A stretch of DNA of 64,000 nt, taken from assembly GCF_001542815.1 (NCBI RefSeq), contig NZ_CP006992.1:1098001-1162000 (forward strand), in the 5' to 3' direction. Below the pieces are notes generated by a model. The model made no database searches. It was not told where the DNA came from and saw only the letters and a program-made list of their open reading frames with translations. The DNA comes from Methylobacterium sp. AMS5. Its GTDB lineage: Bacteria > Pseudomonadota > Alphaproteobacteria > Rhizobiales > Beijerinckiaceae. The position numbers and the translations under genes were made by a program. Positions 9,127-18,653 of the stretch are shown one piece after another. Every line of letters starts with the position of its first letter. Positions within the stretch are counted from its first letter, which is position 1.

Positions 9127-10107
9127 TCAGTTCGTGCCGGCTGAGGCCTTGGCGGCCTCCAGCAGGTCGAGCTTCACCCACTCGGCGGCCTTGGCGGGCT
9201 TCGACATCTTGCCGATGCCGTGCTCGGCCATGACGTCGGTGGTGCTCTGGATGTGGCCGGCGCTCATCTCCAGGGTGTAGGGCGAGTTGGCGAGCGCCTC
9301 CTGGAACTCGGCGGCCGTGACCTGGCCCTTGAACACGTCCTGCGTGACGAAGGTCTCGGCGGCCTTCGGGTTTTCCATGAAGGTCTTCTGCGCCTTCACG
9401 AAGCACTCCATGAACTTGGTCGCGACCGGCTTCTTTTCGCCGTAGAACTTCTCCGTCATCACCAGCGTGCGGATCGGCGACCCGACCGGGGTGTCGTAGG
9501 GCTTGATCACCTCGACGCCGAAGCCGCGGGCGATGGCCTGGGCCGATTGCGGCTCGGTCTGCATGATCGCATCGACCTGCTTCTGCAGCAGCGCCTGGTT
9601 GAGATCCGGATAGCCGAGATAGATCAGGTTGACGTCGCGGGCCTTGAGGCCGTGCTTGGCCATCTCGGCGCCGAGCAGCACCTCCTGGATGGAGCCGCGG
9701 GTGACGCCGACCTTCTTCCCCTTGAGGTCGGCCGCCGACTTGATGCCGGATTCGGGCGTGGCGAGCAGGCGCGCGCCGCCCTTGGCGAAGCCGCCGACGA
9801 TGAAGACGGGGGCGCCGTTGCCGCGCGCCGAGATTGCGGCCTCGGACGCGGTGGCGCCGACATCGAGTTCGCCGGCGAGCATCGCCTGCATGATGTCGGG
9901 CCCCTTGGCGAAGATCTTGAGATCGATGGTCAGGCCGCAGGTCTTCGCGATCTCCTTGACGTAGGAGACGCCGGCGAAGTGAGCGAGCTTGAGGTTGCCG
10001 ACGCGCACCACTTCCTGCGCGGAAAGCGGAAGCGGGGCGAGCGATGCGGCGGTCGCGGCCGCGAGCATGGCAAGGCTGCGACGCGTGAAACGAAGGCGTT
10101 CGAGCAA
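9127..10107 (-). CDS. NitT/TauT-type ABC transporter substrate-binding protein
   Basis: The 326-residue protein has a signal peptide (about residues 1-30, ending LPLSAQE), then the periplasmic-binding fold of the NMT1/OpuAC-like group. Recognisable blocks are VRVGNLKLAHFAG, the PDIMQAMLAGELDVGATASE hinge, DLKGKKVGVTRGS and a lobe II stretch beginning NLIYLGYPDLNQALLQK. Such proteins bind sulfonates, nitrate, thiamin precursors or aromatic acids. The ligand cannot be told from sequence, and no sulfonate monooxygenase or nitrate reductase is nearby to hint at it. The promoter should lie in the 261-base gap to the next gene. Confidence 0.85.
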   Translation of the reverse strand: MLERLRFTRRSLAMLAAATAASLAPLPLSAQEVVRVGNLKLAHFAGVSYVKEIAKTCGLTIDLKIFAKGPDIMQAMLAGELDVGATASEAAISARGNGAPVFIVGGFAKGGARLLATPESGIKSAADLKGKKVGVTRGSIQEVLLGAEMAKHGLKARDVNLIYLGYPDLNQALLQKQVDAIMQTEPQSAQAIARGFGVEVIKPYDTPVGSPIRTLVMTEKFYGEKKPVATKFMECFVKAQKTFMENPKAAETFVTQDVFKGQVTAAEFQEALANSPYTLEMSAGHIQSTTDVMAEHGIGKMSKPAKAAEWVKLDLLEAAKASAGTN

Positions 10108-10368
10108 GGGGCTTCTCCCGGATGGCCCGGCTCTGCGGCCGGTGCGGATGGTCCGGCCCTCTTTGCAGAGCGCATGCCAGCCATGCAGGAAGTGCTAACC
10201 TTCGCGCAATCGCCTGTGCGGAAAGGGTTTTTTCTGAATACTTCGGATCATGTCCGAACGACGGGCGGCGGATTTCCGCCACCTGCGCCGTCGTGGCGGC
10301 GGATGGCCGCCACCCACACGCCATTGTGATGGACGGACCTCGACGGCTGGCGCGTGCCCAAGACGTTG

Positions 10369-11100
10369 TCAGTCGAGCGGCACGAGGACGATGGCGTCGC
10401 CTTCGAGCCGCGCCTGGACCGACTGGCCCCAGCGGGCGCCGCCGAGATCGTCGGCCGTCTTGTAAAGACCGTCGATGGCGACGAGTTCCGGCTCGAACTT
10501 ACGGGTGAGGATGCGGGCGCCCGGATCACCCACCGCTCCCGCGATCGCCCGTCCGCGCAGGGCGCCGTAGATGTGGATCGAGCCCCCCGCGATCACCTCC
10601 GCCCCCGAGGCGACCGAACCCATCACGGTCACGTCGCCGTCGAGATGCTGGATCACCTGCCCCGAGCGCACCGGCGCGTCGAGCACGAAGGAGCGCGTCC
10701 GAGCCGGCGCCGCGGACGCCACCAAAGCCGGGGCCGACGGGTGGTCCGCCGCCGTGGGTGCCTCGGCGGCGCCGGGCTCGGGGGGGGCGATGTCCTCGAC
10801 CGGCTTGCCGCCCACCAGCGGCGGCGGGAAACCGGGCCCGAGCGAGGTCGGTCCGATGCCCTCGATGCCGAGGATGGTGATGGAGCGCCGGTTCAATTCC
10901 TCGCAGAGATGGGCGAGGTCCGAACGCTCGAAGCGCAGGCCGGTCACGTCGAGAATGATCGCCCGCACCGAGAAGAAGGCGGGCGCGCGCCGCTTGAGCG
11001 CGTCGAGTTCGGCGAGCCACTGATCGATCGGCGGCACGGGGGCCAGCACCATCGCCAGGAAGGAGCGGCCGCGGAAGCGGATCGGGGGACGGTCGGTCAC
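10369..11100 (-). CDS. MinC-family septum site-determining protein, stand-alone paralogue
   Basis: The 243-residue protein has the MinC C-terminal beta-helix motifs APVRSGQVIQHLDGDVTVMG, GAEVIAGGSIHIYGALRGRA and ARILTRKFEPELVAIDG. Its N-terminal domain begins with FRGRSFLAMVLAP and includes IILDVTGL. It is clearly homologous to the minC of the minCDE operon about 5 kb away, but it has no minD or minE beside it. A Pro/Ala-rich linker of about 40 residues joins the domains and is longer than in the operon copy. MinC blocks FtsZ ring assembly. The paralogue may regulate division under other conditions or act without MinD. Confidence 0.85.
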   Translation of the reverse strand: MTDRPPIRFRGRSFLAMVLAPVPPIDQWLAELDALKRRAPAFFSVRAIILDVTGLRFERSDLAHLCEELNRRSITILGIEGIGPTSLGPGFPPPLVGGKPVEDIAPPEPGAAEAPTAADHPSAPALVASAAPARTRSFVLDAPVRSGQVIQHLDGDVTVMGSVASGAEVIAGGSIHIYGALRGRAIAGAVGDPGARILTRKFEPELVAIDGLYKTADDLGGARWGQSVQARLEGDAIVLVPLD

Positions 11101-11238
11101 GGGAAATTTCGCGGCGAAGGGATCATGCCTCGAAGCTTATGGCAGATCCCCGACCCGTCCGGCCAGGAGCCGGCGCTCCTCAACAGCAAAGTGGCGCGCG
11201 GGGCGCCGACTGCCGAGGCGCAGGCCGGCTCCCGTCGC

Positions 11239-11706
11239 TCAGGCCGGGCAGGCGCCGACACGGGCGAGCACGCCGTCGGCGACCTGCGCATCGTAGAGCG
11301 CCTGGACGTCGGCGATGCCGAGCGGCTGGTCCGGTCCACCGTCCGCGCCCAGGAACAGGTAGATCGTGCCCTCGACCCCGCGATGGCCGAAGAAGACGAT
11401 CGCTTCGCTCTCGCCCGCCCCTTCGAAATGCGGCTCGCCGTTGACGACGCCTTCGACGTAGCTGCCCGTGGGCCGTATCTCCTTCAGCGTGCCGTCCGGG
11501 CGGTAGAAGCGCAGTTCACCCTGCAGCACCAGGGTGAAGTACGGGCAGGTGTGGCGGTGGAGCGGCTGTCGCGTCCACGGCGCGAACTTGTAGACGATAT
11601 CGACGATCCCGCTCGCCGCATCGCACTTGTAGATGAAGAAGGCGACGTCATCGAAGCCGTCCAGTCTGCGCCAGGGGATGTTGCTGTCGTCGAAGGTGCT
11701 CGGCAT
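11239..11706 (-). CDS. Cupin domain protein (ChrR/dihydroxyacetophenone dioxygenase-like)
   Basis: This 155-residue single-domain cupin starts at ATG 11706 with GAGGAA seven bases upstream. The first cupin motif reads PLHRHTCPYFTLVLQGEL, giving two His and a possible Glu for metal binding. The second motif is less clear (GEPHFEGAGESEAIVFFGHR), with His at two positions. Similar proteins are described as 2,4'-dihydroxyacetophenone dioxygenase-like or anti-sigma ChrR cupin domains. No substrate can be assigned. It lies on the same strand as the MinC paralogue with a 138-base gap, and the two need not share a transcript. Confidence 0.6.
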   Translation of the reverse strand: MPSTFDDSNIPWRRLDGFDDVAFFIYKCDAASGIVDIVYKFAPWTRQPLHRHTCPYFTLVLQGELRFYRPDGTLKEIRPTGSYVEGVVNGEPHFEGAGESEAIVFFGHRGVEGTIYLFLGADGGPDQPLGIADVQALYDAQVADGVLARVGACPA

Positions 11707-12056
11707 GGCGTTTCCTCGCGATTGGGTTCCTCTCCGGTCCGGGCGTCGTGGCCCGGCACCCGACTCTCCAGTTGCCCGAACGGACAACGGAGCCGGGAGC
11801 CCGCATCATAGCGCAGCGGGCGAGCCGGACTTGCCGGAAGGTGACAGGACCTTCGACCGGCCCCCGCTCGGGGAGGCCGAGCCCGGCGTACCCCGCGCAG
11901 CAGCCCCCGCACGGGTGGAATACCCACCGGCTTGCAGGATCACCCCGGTTTCCTCTATTGCAGCGCGACACTGCCCGATTCCCGTGAGCCCGCCGCGACG
12001 GTCGCCTCAGAGCGTTCCGCCACGTGACGGGCTCGCCATGCTTCCGAGACCCTCCG

Positions 12057-13883
12057 ATGAAGCTGCGCAACATCGCCATCATCGCCCACGTCGATCACGG
12101 CAAAACGACGCTGGTCGACAAGCTGCTTCAGCAGTCCGGCACCTTCCGCGAAAACCAGCGGGTCGAGGAGCGGGCGATGGATTCCAACGACCTCGAGAAG
12201 GAGCGTGGCATCACGATCCTGGCCAAGGCGACCTCGGTCGTCTGGCAGGATACTCGGGTCAACATCGTCGACACCCCCGGCCACGCCGATTTCGGCGGCG
12301 AGGTCGAGCGCATCCTCTCGATGGTCGATGGCGTGATCGTGCTGGTCGATGCCGCGGAGGGCCCGATGCCGCAGACCAAGTTCGTGGTCGGCAAGGCGCT
12401 CAAGATCGGCCTTCGCCCGATCGTCGCGATCAACAAGGTCGACCGGCCGGATGCGCGCATCAACGAGGTCGTGAACGAGGTGTTCGACCTGTTCGCGGCG
12501 CTTGACGCCACCGACGAGCAGCTCGACTTCCCGATCCTCTACGGCTCGGGCCGCAACGGCTGGATGGCCGATTCGCCGGACGCCTCGCCGGATGTCGGCC
12601 TCGCGCCGCTGTTCGATCTCGTGCTCAAGCACGTGCCGCAGGCGCGCGTCGAAGAGGGCCCGTTCCGGATGCTCGGCACGCTGCTCGAAGCCAACCCGTT
12701 CCTCGGCCGCATCATCACCGGGCGCATCGCCTCGGGCACGGTGAAGCCGAACCAGTCGATCAAGGTTCTCGATCGCACCGGCAAGGTCGTGGAGACCGGC
12801 CGCGTCTCGAAGATCCTCGCCTTCCGCGGCCTGGAGCGCGCGCCGATCGAGGTCGGTGAGGCGGGCGACATCGTCTCCATCGCCGGTCTGGTGAAGGGCA
12901 CGGTGGCCGACACCTTCTGCGACCCGCAGGTCGAGACGCCGATCCAGGCCCAGCCGATCGATCCGCCGACCGTCACCATGTCGTTCATCGTCAACGATTC
13001 GCCGCTCGCCGGCACCGAGGGCGACAAGGTCACGAGCCGGATGATCCGCGACCGCCTGTTCAAGGAGGCCGAGGGCAACGTCACGCTCAAGATCGAGGAA
13101 GCCGCCGACAAGGATTCGTTCTACGTCTCCGGCCGCGGCGAGCTGCAGCTCTCGATCCTGATCGAGACCATGCGCCGCGAGGGCTTCGAAGTGGCCGTGT
13201 CGCGTCCGCGCGTCGTCCTGGAGAAGGACGAGGCCGGCGAGATCCTGGAGCCCGTCGAAGAGGTCGTGGTCGACGTCGACGAGGAGTATTCGGGCGTCGT
13301 CGTACAGAAGATGTCCGAGCGCAAGGCCGAGATGATCGAGATGCGGCCCTCGGGCGGCAACCGTCTCCGGCTCGTCTTCCACGCTCCGACCCGCGGCCTC
13401 ATCGGCTACCAGGGCGAGCTGATGACCGACACCCGCGGCACCGCGATCATGAACCGCCTGTTCAAGGCCTACGAGCCCTACAAGGGCGAGATCGCCGGCC
13501 GCCGCAACGGCGTGCTGATCTCGAACGACAAGGGTGAGGCCGTGGCCTACGCCATGTGGAACCTCGAAGACCGCGGCCCGATGATGATCGAGCCCGGCGC
13601 CAAGGTCTATCAGGGCATGATCGTCGGCGAGCACAACCGCGAGAACGACCTCGAGGTGAACGTGCTCAAGGGCAAGAAGCTCACCAACATCCGCACCACC
13701 TCGAAGGACGAGGCCGTGCGCCTGACGCCGCCGATCCGGATGACGCTGGAGAAGTCGCTGGCCTGGATTCAGGACGACGAGCTGATGGAAGTCACGCCGA
13801 AGTCGATCCGCCTGCGCAAGATCCACCTCGACCCGAACGACCGCAAGCGCTTCGAGCGTTCGAAGGAAGCGATGACGGGCTAA
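12057..13883 (+). CDS. typA: Ribosome-associated GTPase TypA/BipA
   Basis: The 608-residue protein has the translational GTPase signature: G1 AHVDHGKT, G2 region ERGITI, G3 [16 protein letters not shown], and G4 [10 protein letters not shown]. It continues with the EF-G-like domains and the TypA-specific C-terminal region ([33 protein letters not shown]). Length and order match TypA/BipA, which acts in 50S subunit assembly and stress or cold adaptation. The start was set at MKLRNIAII (12057); an in-frame extension of 11 codons lacks conservation. A strong terminator follows 26 bases after the stop. Confidence 0.97.
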   Translation: MKLRNIAIIAHVDHGKTTLVDKLLQQSGTFRENQRVEERAMDSNDLEKERGITILAKATSVVWQDTRVNIVDTPGHADFGGEVERILSMVDGVIVLVDAAEGPMPQTKFVVGKALKIGLRPIVAINKVDRPDARINEVVNEVFDLFAALDATDEQLDFPILYGSGRNGWMADSPDASPDVGLAPLFDLVLKHVPQARVEEGPFRMLGTLLEANPFLGRIITGRIASGTVKPNQSIKVLDRTGKVVETGRVSKILAFRGLERAPIEVGEAGDIVSIAGLVKGTVADTFCDPQVETPIQAQPIDPPTVTMSFIVNDSPLAGTEGDKVTSRMIRDRLFKEAEGNVTLKIEEAADKDSFYVSGRGELQLSILIETMRREGFEVAVSRPRVVLEKDEAGEILEPVEEVVVDVDEEYSGVVVQKMSERKAEMIEMRPSGGNRLRLVFHAPTRGLIGYQGELMTDTRGTAIMNRLFKAYEPYKGEIAGRRNGVLISNDKGEAVAYAMWNLEDRGPMMIEPGAKVYQGMIVGEHNRENDLEVNVLKGKKLTNIRTTSKDEAVRLTPPIRMTLEKSLAWIQDDELMEVTPKSIRLRKIHLDPNDRKRFERSKEAMTG

Positions 13884-13908
13884 ACGCCCCGCTTCATTCG
13901 CCAAACCG

Positions 13909-13945
13909 AAAAGGCCCCGATGCGGCGAACGCATCGGGGCCTTTT
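13909..13945 (+). terminator. Rho-independent terminator of typA
   Basis: A 16-bp perfect stem with arms 13909-13924 and 13930-13945 encloses a five-base loop (GCGAA) and ends in five Ts. The A run opposite makes it bidirectional, so it may also serve the convergent chemoreceptor gene. Confidence 0.92.
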
Positions 13946-14077
13946 TCATTCGGCGTCCCTCACGAACGGGAACTTCGGATCACGCTCCCCCTATCCCGCG
14001 AAACGAAGAGAGGGGGGGGACGACGCGTCCGAGCCGATCACTCCGGTCAGCCGCGGAGATCGAGTTCCCAACTCGCC

Positions 14078-15766
14078 TCAGGCCGCCCGCACCGTGTGAA
14101 GGAACTGGCGGACCTGGCCATCGAGATGCTCGGACTGACGCGACAGTTCGGAGGCCGAGATCAGCACTTGGCTCGCCGCTGCTCCCGTCTCCTGGGCCGC
14201 CACCGCGACGCTCGCGACGTTGCCCGTCACGGCACCGGTGCCGGCGGACGCTTCGGAGACGTTGCGCACGATCTCCTGGGTCGCCGCACCCTGCTCCTCG
14301 ACCGCCGCAGCGATCGAACTGGCCAGCCCGTCGATCTCGCGGATGCGGGCGGCGATGTCGCCGATGGCCGTGACCGCCTGCCCGGTGATGGTCTGAACCT
14401 GTCCGATCTGCCCCGAGATCTCGTCGGTGGCCCGCGCGGTCTGGTTGGCGAGTTCCTTGACCTCGGCCGCGACCACCGCGAAGCCGCGGCCCGCTTCGCC
14501 CGCGCGCGCCGCCTCGATGGTGGCGTTGAGCGCGAGCAGGTTGGTCTGACCGGCGATGGTAGAGATCAGCCCCACAACGTCGCCAATCTTGGCGGCGGCG
14601 ACGCTGAGATCCTGTACGAGCTGCGCGGTGCCCTCGGCCTCGACCACCGCCTTCTGCGCGAGGGTCGTCGAGCCAGTAACCTGCCGGGCGATCTCTTGCA
14701 CCGAGGCGCCAAGCTCCTCGGCCGCCGCGGCGACCGTGCCGACATTGGTGGCGGCCTCTTCCGCGGCGGCGGCGGCGGCGTTCGATTGGTCGGCCGTCTG
14801 CGAGGCGGTGCCGGCCATGCCCTGCGCGGTCACTTGCAACTCCGTGGCGGCAGCGGAGACGGTGCCGACGATGCCGCTCACCGCGCGCTCGAAATTATCG
14901 GCCATGTCGCGCATCGCCGCCTTGCGCTGCGCCTCGGCACCGGCCCGCGCCAGGGCGGTCTCTTCTTCCAGGGCGCGGGTGCGGATCAGGTTGTCCTTGA
15001 ACACCTGCACCGCGCCCGCCATGGCCCCAACCTCCTCGCGGCGCTCCCGGAAGGGGATCTCGACGCTGGCGTCTCCTTCCGCGAGGCGGCTCATCAGCCC
15101 GGTCATCCGGCGGACCGGGCGGGAGACAAAGCCGTTCAGCAGCATGATGCCGAGCCCGGCCACGACGAGGAGCGCAACGAAGCCGGCGCCGACGGCGAAG
15201 CGGGACGATGCGGCCGCGTCCTTCACGGTGTCGGCACGGACTTCCAGCAAGCCGGTCTCGGAACTCGCGATCTCGGCGGCGACCTTGCGCACGGCATCCA
15301 TGGCGCTCTTGCCCGCGCCGGAGGCCTCGATCTGACGCGCCTGCGCCTGGGTCGCCTCGTTGCGCATGAGGGCGATCTCGCGCTCCGCGACGGTCCCGAT
15401 CCACTGCCGGGTGGCCGCATCGAGCGCGTCGAGCCGGCTCACCTGCTGCGGGTTGTCGGCCACGAGGCCGCGCAGCCGCTTCAGCGTCTCGCCATAGATC
15501 TTGGTGCCCGAATTGTACGGTTCGAGGAAAGAGGGATCGGCCGAGATCAGATAGCCGCGCAGACCGGTCTCCTGGTCCACCAGGGCGCCGGTGAGCCGGT
15601 CGAGTTGAAGCAGAACCTCGTAGCTGTGATCGCGCCAGCGGTTCGAGTCCTCGATCGTGCCGAGGCTGCGCCATGTCGTGAACGAGGCGCCCGAAACGGC
15701 AGCGATGACGAAGGCGAAAACCAGGACGAGTTTGGCGACGATGGGAAGGTTGGCAAAGGCCCGCAT
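14078..15766 (-). CDS. Methyl-accepting chemotaxis protein with CHASE3 sensor
   Basis: Read from ATG 15766 the receptor has 562 residues. A first membrane helix (about 9-29) is followed by a helical CHASE3-type periplasmic sensor with [21 protein letters not shown] second helix near 190-208 leads to a HAMP domain ([18 protein letters not shown]). The long cytoplasmic signalling coiled coil has the hairpin tip [20 protein letters not shown] and ends with [10 protein letters not shown]. It would pass a signal to CheA/CheW and affect flagellar motion. No che genes lie beside it. The promoter falls in the 369-base gap shared with the minC operon on the other strand. Confidence 0.9.
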   Translation of the reverse strand: MRAFANLPIVAKLVLVFAFVIAAVSGASFTTWRSLGTIEDSNRWRDHSYEVLLQLDRLTGALVDQETGLRGYLISADPSFLEPYNSGTKIYGETLKRLRGLVADNPQQVSRLDALDAATRQWIGTVAEREIALMRNEATQAQARQIEASGAGKSAMDAVRKVAAEIASSETGLLEVRADTVKDAAASSRFAVGAGFVALLVVAGLGIMLLNGFVSRPVRRMTGLMSRLAEGDASVEIPFRERREEVGAMAGAVQVFKDNLIRTRALEEETALARAGAEAQRKAAMRDMADNFERAVSGIVGTVSAAATELQVTAQGMAGTASQTADQSNAAAAAAEEAATNVGTVAAAAEELGASVQEIARQVTGSTTLAQKAVVEAEGTAQLVQDLSVAAAKIGDVVGLISTIAGQTNLLALNATIEAARAGEAGRGFAVVAAEVKELANQTARATDEISGQIGQVQTITGQAVTAIGDIAARIREIDGLASSIAAAVEEQGAATQEIVRNVSEASAGTGAVTGNVASVAVAAQETGAAASQVLISASELSRQSEHLDGQVRQFLHTVRAA

Positions 15767-16135
15767 GGACTTGACTCGAAATGCGAATGCGCCGCACGAC
15801 GGCCGCGCTTGCAACATTTGATGACTTTCGAGCTGCTAAGAGCGGGTTAATCCCGAGGCGTACGAGTAAATTGTGCGCAGATGTGATCGATGATCCGACC
15901 TTGCGTGATTCGCACCGATCACAGGATCCGGCGATCCGGGAGGCACAGGCCGGCTTAAGGATTGTTTCCGTCCGCACGTTTCGGCCAAGCGGCTGAAGTA
16001 TCTGGCTTTCTCAGCCTGGACTGGCGTGATGGGAAAATCTTGCCCGGCAATTCTTGCCCGGTGCGCGTAAAAATTAACTCCCCGGTAACCATCCGGGCGG
16101 TCAATGGGCGTGTCGGTAAGGAAACGTCAACGCCC

Positions 16136-16822
16136 GTGACCAGCCCCGCTCCCACCCGCCCCTCACTGCCCCTGCGAGGCCGCGTGTTCCGCGCCGTCTC
16201 ATTGGCGCCGGAAGCCCCCCTCGCCGAATGGCTCGCCCTCTTGGACGCAGCCCTGAAGCGATCGGCCACGCTGTTCGACGACAGGGCCGTGATCCTCGAC
16301 GTCGCCGGCCTCAAAGCCGCGCCGTCCGAGTTGGAGACCCTGATCGCCGAGCTGTCGGCCCGGCAGCTCCGTATCCTCGGCATCGAGGGCGCGGAGGCTC
16401 CGCTGCCCTCGCTCTTGCCGCCGCGGCTCGTCGGCGGTCGCCCCGCCGGCGACGTCGTCGAGGCGCCGGCGTTCGAGGAAGAGAAGCCGGGCGTGTCGTC
16501 CCTCACCATCGAGGGCTCGGTGCGTTCGGGCCAAAGCATCGTCCACCGCGAGGGGGACGTGACCGTGATGGGCTCGGTGTCCTCGGGCGCCGAGATCCTC
16601 GCGGGCGGCTCCATCCACGTCTACGGCGCCCTGCGCGGGCGGGCCATCGCGGGCGCCGCCCGCAACCCTCGCGCACGCATCTACTGCCGCAAGTTCGAGC
16701 CCGAGCTTCTCGGCATCGACCGCCTCGTCCGCACGGCCGAGGACATGGGCACTCACCTGCGCGGTCAAGCGGTCCAGATCTGGTCCGACGGCGGCGCGAT
16801 CAAAATTGCAGCCTTGGGTTAA
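16136..16822 (+). CDS. minC: Septum site-determining protein MinC
   Basis: The 228-residue protein heads the minCDE operon. It has an N-terminal FtsZ-inhibiting domain (LPLRGRVFRAVSLAPEAP, AVILDVAGL) and a C-terminal beta-helix (GSVRSGQSIVHREGDVTVMG, AGGSIHVYGALRGRAIAGAA) that dimerises and binds MinD. GTG 16136 is the likely start, since the paralogue at 10369-11100 begins at the matching place. The frame is open for 58 more codons upstream but has no ATG with a ribosome site. minD follows after 12 bases. The upstream gap (15767-16135) shared with the chemoreceptor must carry the operon promoter. Confidence 0.92.
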   Translation: MTSPAPTRPSLPLRGRVFRAVSLAPEAPLAEWLALLDAALKRSATLFDDRAVILDVAGLKAAPSELETLIAELSARQLRILGIEGAEAPLPSLLPPRLVGGRPAGDVVEAPAFEEEKPGVSSLTIEGSVRSGQSIVHREGDVTVMGSVSSGAEILAGGSIHVYGALRGRAIAGAARNPRARIYCRKFEPELLGIDRLVRTAEDMGTHLRGQAVQIWSDGGAIKIAALG

Positions 16823-16834
16823 GGGGAAACGAGA

Positions 16835-17650
16835 ATGGCCAAGGTTCTTTGTGTCACGTCCGGTAAGGGCGGCGTCGGCAAGACCACCACGACGGCAGCG
16901 CTCGGTGCGGCGCTGGCGCAGGCCGGCGAGAAGGTCTGCGTGGTCGATTTCGACGTCGGCCTGCGCAACCTCGACCTGATCATGGGCGCCGAACGCCGCG
17001 TGGTCTACGACCTGATCAACGTCACCAACGGCGATGCCAAGCTGCCGCAGGCGCTGATCCGCGACAAGCGCCTGGAAAACCTCTCCCTGCTGCCCGCCTC
17101 CCAGACCCGCGACAAGGACGCGCTCACCGACGAGGGCGTCGAGCGGGTGATGGGCGAGCTTCGCGAGAAGTTCGACTGGATCGTCTGCGACAGCCCCGCC
17201 GGCATCGAGCGCGGCGCCCAGCTCGCCATGCGCCACGCCGACGTGGCCGTGGTGGTGACGAACCCCGAGGTCTCCTCGGTGCGCGACTCGGACCGGATCA
17301 TCGGCCTGCTCGACTCCAAGACGGTGCGCGCCGAGCGCGGCGACACGATCGAGAAGCACCTGATCCTGACCCGCTTCGACCCGGCCCGCGCCGACCGTGG
17401 CGACATGCTCAAGGTCGACGACGTGCTCGAGATCCTCTCGATCCCGCTGCTGGCCATCATCCCGGAAAGCCTCGAAGTGCTGCGCGCCTCGAATGTCGGC
17501 TGCCCGGTGACGCTCAACAACCCGCTCTGCGCGCCCTCCCGCGCCTACATCGATGCCGTGCGTCGCCTGAAGGGCGAGACCGTGCCGATGGCGATCCCCT
17601 CCGACCGCAAATCCCTGATCAACAAGCTGTTCACACGGAGGGCCGCATGA
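16835..17650 (+). CDS. minD: Septum site-determining ATPase MinD
   Basis: The 271-residue ATPase has the deviant Walker A SGKGGVGKTTT at residues 9-19, switch I/II regions VVDFDVGLRNLDLIMG and VCDSPAGIE, and a C-terminal amphipathic helix (SLINKLFTRRAA) for membrane binding. MinD recruits MinC to the membrane and oscillates with MinE to place the division site at midcell. A GGGGAAACGAG ribosome site precedes the ATG. It overlaps minE by four bases (ATGA), so the two are coupled. Confidence 0.97.
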   Translation: MAKVLCVTSGKGGVGKTTTTAALGAALAQAGEKVCVVDFDVGLRNLDLIMGAERRVVYDLINVTNGDAKLPQALIRDKRLENLSLLPASQTRDKDALTDEGVERVMGELREKFDWIVCDSPAGIERGAQLAMRHADVAVVVTNPEVSSVRDSDRIIGLLDSKTVRAERGDTIEKHLILTRFDPARADRGDMLKVDDVLEILSIPLLAIIPESLEVLRASNVGCPVTLNNPLCAPSRAYIDAVRRLKGETVPMAIPSDRKSLINKLFTRRAA

Positions 17651-17934
17651 GTGTCCTGACCTTCCTCAAGCCGCGTGGCTCCGGTTCGGTCGCACGCGAA
17701 CGCCTTCAGCTCATCCTCGCGCACGAGCGCGTGGAGAATGGGCGACCCGACCTGATCATCACGTTGCGCGAAGAGATCCTGAACGTGATCGCCAAGCACG
17801 TCACGGTCGAGCGCGACAAGGTGCAGATCAAGCTGGAACGGGGCGAAGGCGTCTCGACCCTCGGCGTGGACATCGAATTCCCCGTCGATGCGGTGATCAA
17901 GCCGAAGGCGAAGGCCAAGCGCGCCATCGCCTGA
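17647..17934 (+). CDS. minE: Cell division topological specificity factor MinE
   Basis: The 95-residue protein starts in the ATGA overlap with minD. The N-terminal anti-MinCD helix region (ARERLQLILAHERVENGRPD) and the C-terminal dimer domain ending in a Lys-rich tail (IKPKAKAKRAIA) match MinE in position and length. It stimulates MinD ATPase and drives the pole-to-pole wave. It ends the operon and is followed by a clear terminator. Confidence 0.96.
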   Translation: MSVLTFLKPRGSGSVARERLQLILAHERVENGRPDLIITLREEILNVIAKHVTVERDKVQIKLERGEGVSTLGVDIEFPVDAVIKPKAKAKRAIA

Positions 17935-17958
17935 CCCGCGGTCCTCCGGACGAATCAC

Positions 17959-17994
17959 GACCTGCGGCTCCGAACGGGCGCCGCAGGTCTTTTC
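17959..17994 (+). terminator. Rho-independent terminator of minCDE
   Basis: Arms GACCTGCGGC (17959-17968) and GCCGCAGGTC (17980-17989) form a 10-bp stem with an 11-base loop, followed at once by TTTT and a further T-rich stretch. Confidence 0.88.
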
Positions 17995-18136
17995 ATTTCA
18001 AGGCGCTGTCCGGAGCCGCGTCGCGACTGACGGTATTGTCCCTGGAGGTGGCGTAGCTCGCCGGTCGCGGGAGAGCCCGCCTTGGGCCCTTCACAGCGCT
18101 GAAGCAGGCGGGATCTCGCGGGGTGGTCATCGGCGG

Positions 18137-18649
18137 TTGCCGGGTCGGGTTGCGAGCACCACTGTCGCGCCGCGCTCGACGATCGGCCTGTCGAAGGCGA
18201 CGCCGCGCACGTCGAGCCGGTTCGATCGCAGCATCGCCATCGCCGACACGATGTCGCTCTTCGACGAGCGGATGCTGCTCACGGTCGGCGGCCGATGGCA
18301 GAGCCTCGACGTGAATTCCTACAATCCCGTCACGGGCTTTCGCAGCGGTGCGAGCGAGAGCGGCGCCTTCTCGCCCGGCATCGGCCTGTCGCCGGGCCTC
18401 AGCCTGACGGGCCGGGTGATCTACACCGCGGCGCAGTATTGCGATCTGGCCAACAGCCAGAAGATCCCCGACCGGGCGACGCTCGATCTCGGCCTGCGCT
18501 ACGCCACCCTGTTCCGGGACAGGCCGCTGACGCGCCGGGCCAACGTCGTCAACGTGACGGGCAACAACGATTGGGCGACGACGGGGCGCGGCATCCTCGC
18601 CCAAGGAACGCCGCGAACGGTGCTGCTCTCCGCCTCGGTGGACTTTTGA
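18137..18649 (+). pseudogene. Remnant of a TonB-dependent siderophore receptor (C-terminal part)
   Basis: The 170-codon frame resembles only the last beta strands of a TonB-dependent receptor: SIAIADTMSLFDERMLLTVGG, GRVIYTAAQYCDLANSQK, RATLDLGLRYAT and the terminal VLLSASVDF with the usual final Phe. The plug domain, TonB box and most barrel strands are missing, so about three quarters of a normal 700-residue receptor has been lost. Between GGRWQSLDVNSYNPVTGF and the CDLANSQK segment several strands also seem deleted. It cannot work as a receptor. It lies 4 bases from the convergent P450 gene. Confidence 0.8.
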
Positions 18650-18653
18650 GGGC

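Noticed and set aside
11955..13949. A 664-codon open frame antisense to typA
   Set aside because: It is the mirror of a highly conserved GTPase in GC-rich DNA. Its product is His/Asp/Arg-rich noise and it has no ribosome site.
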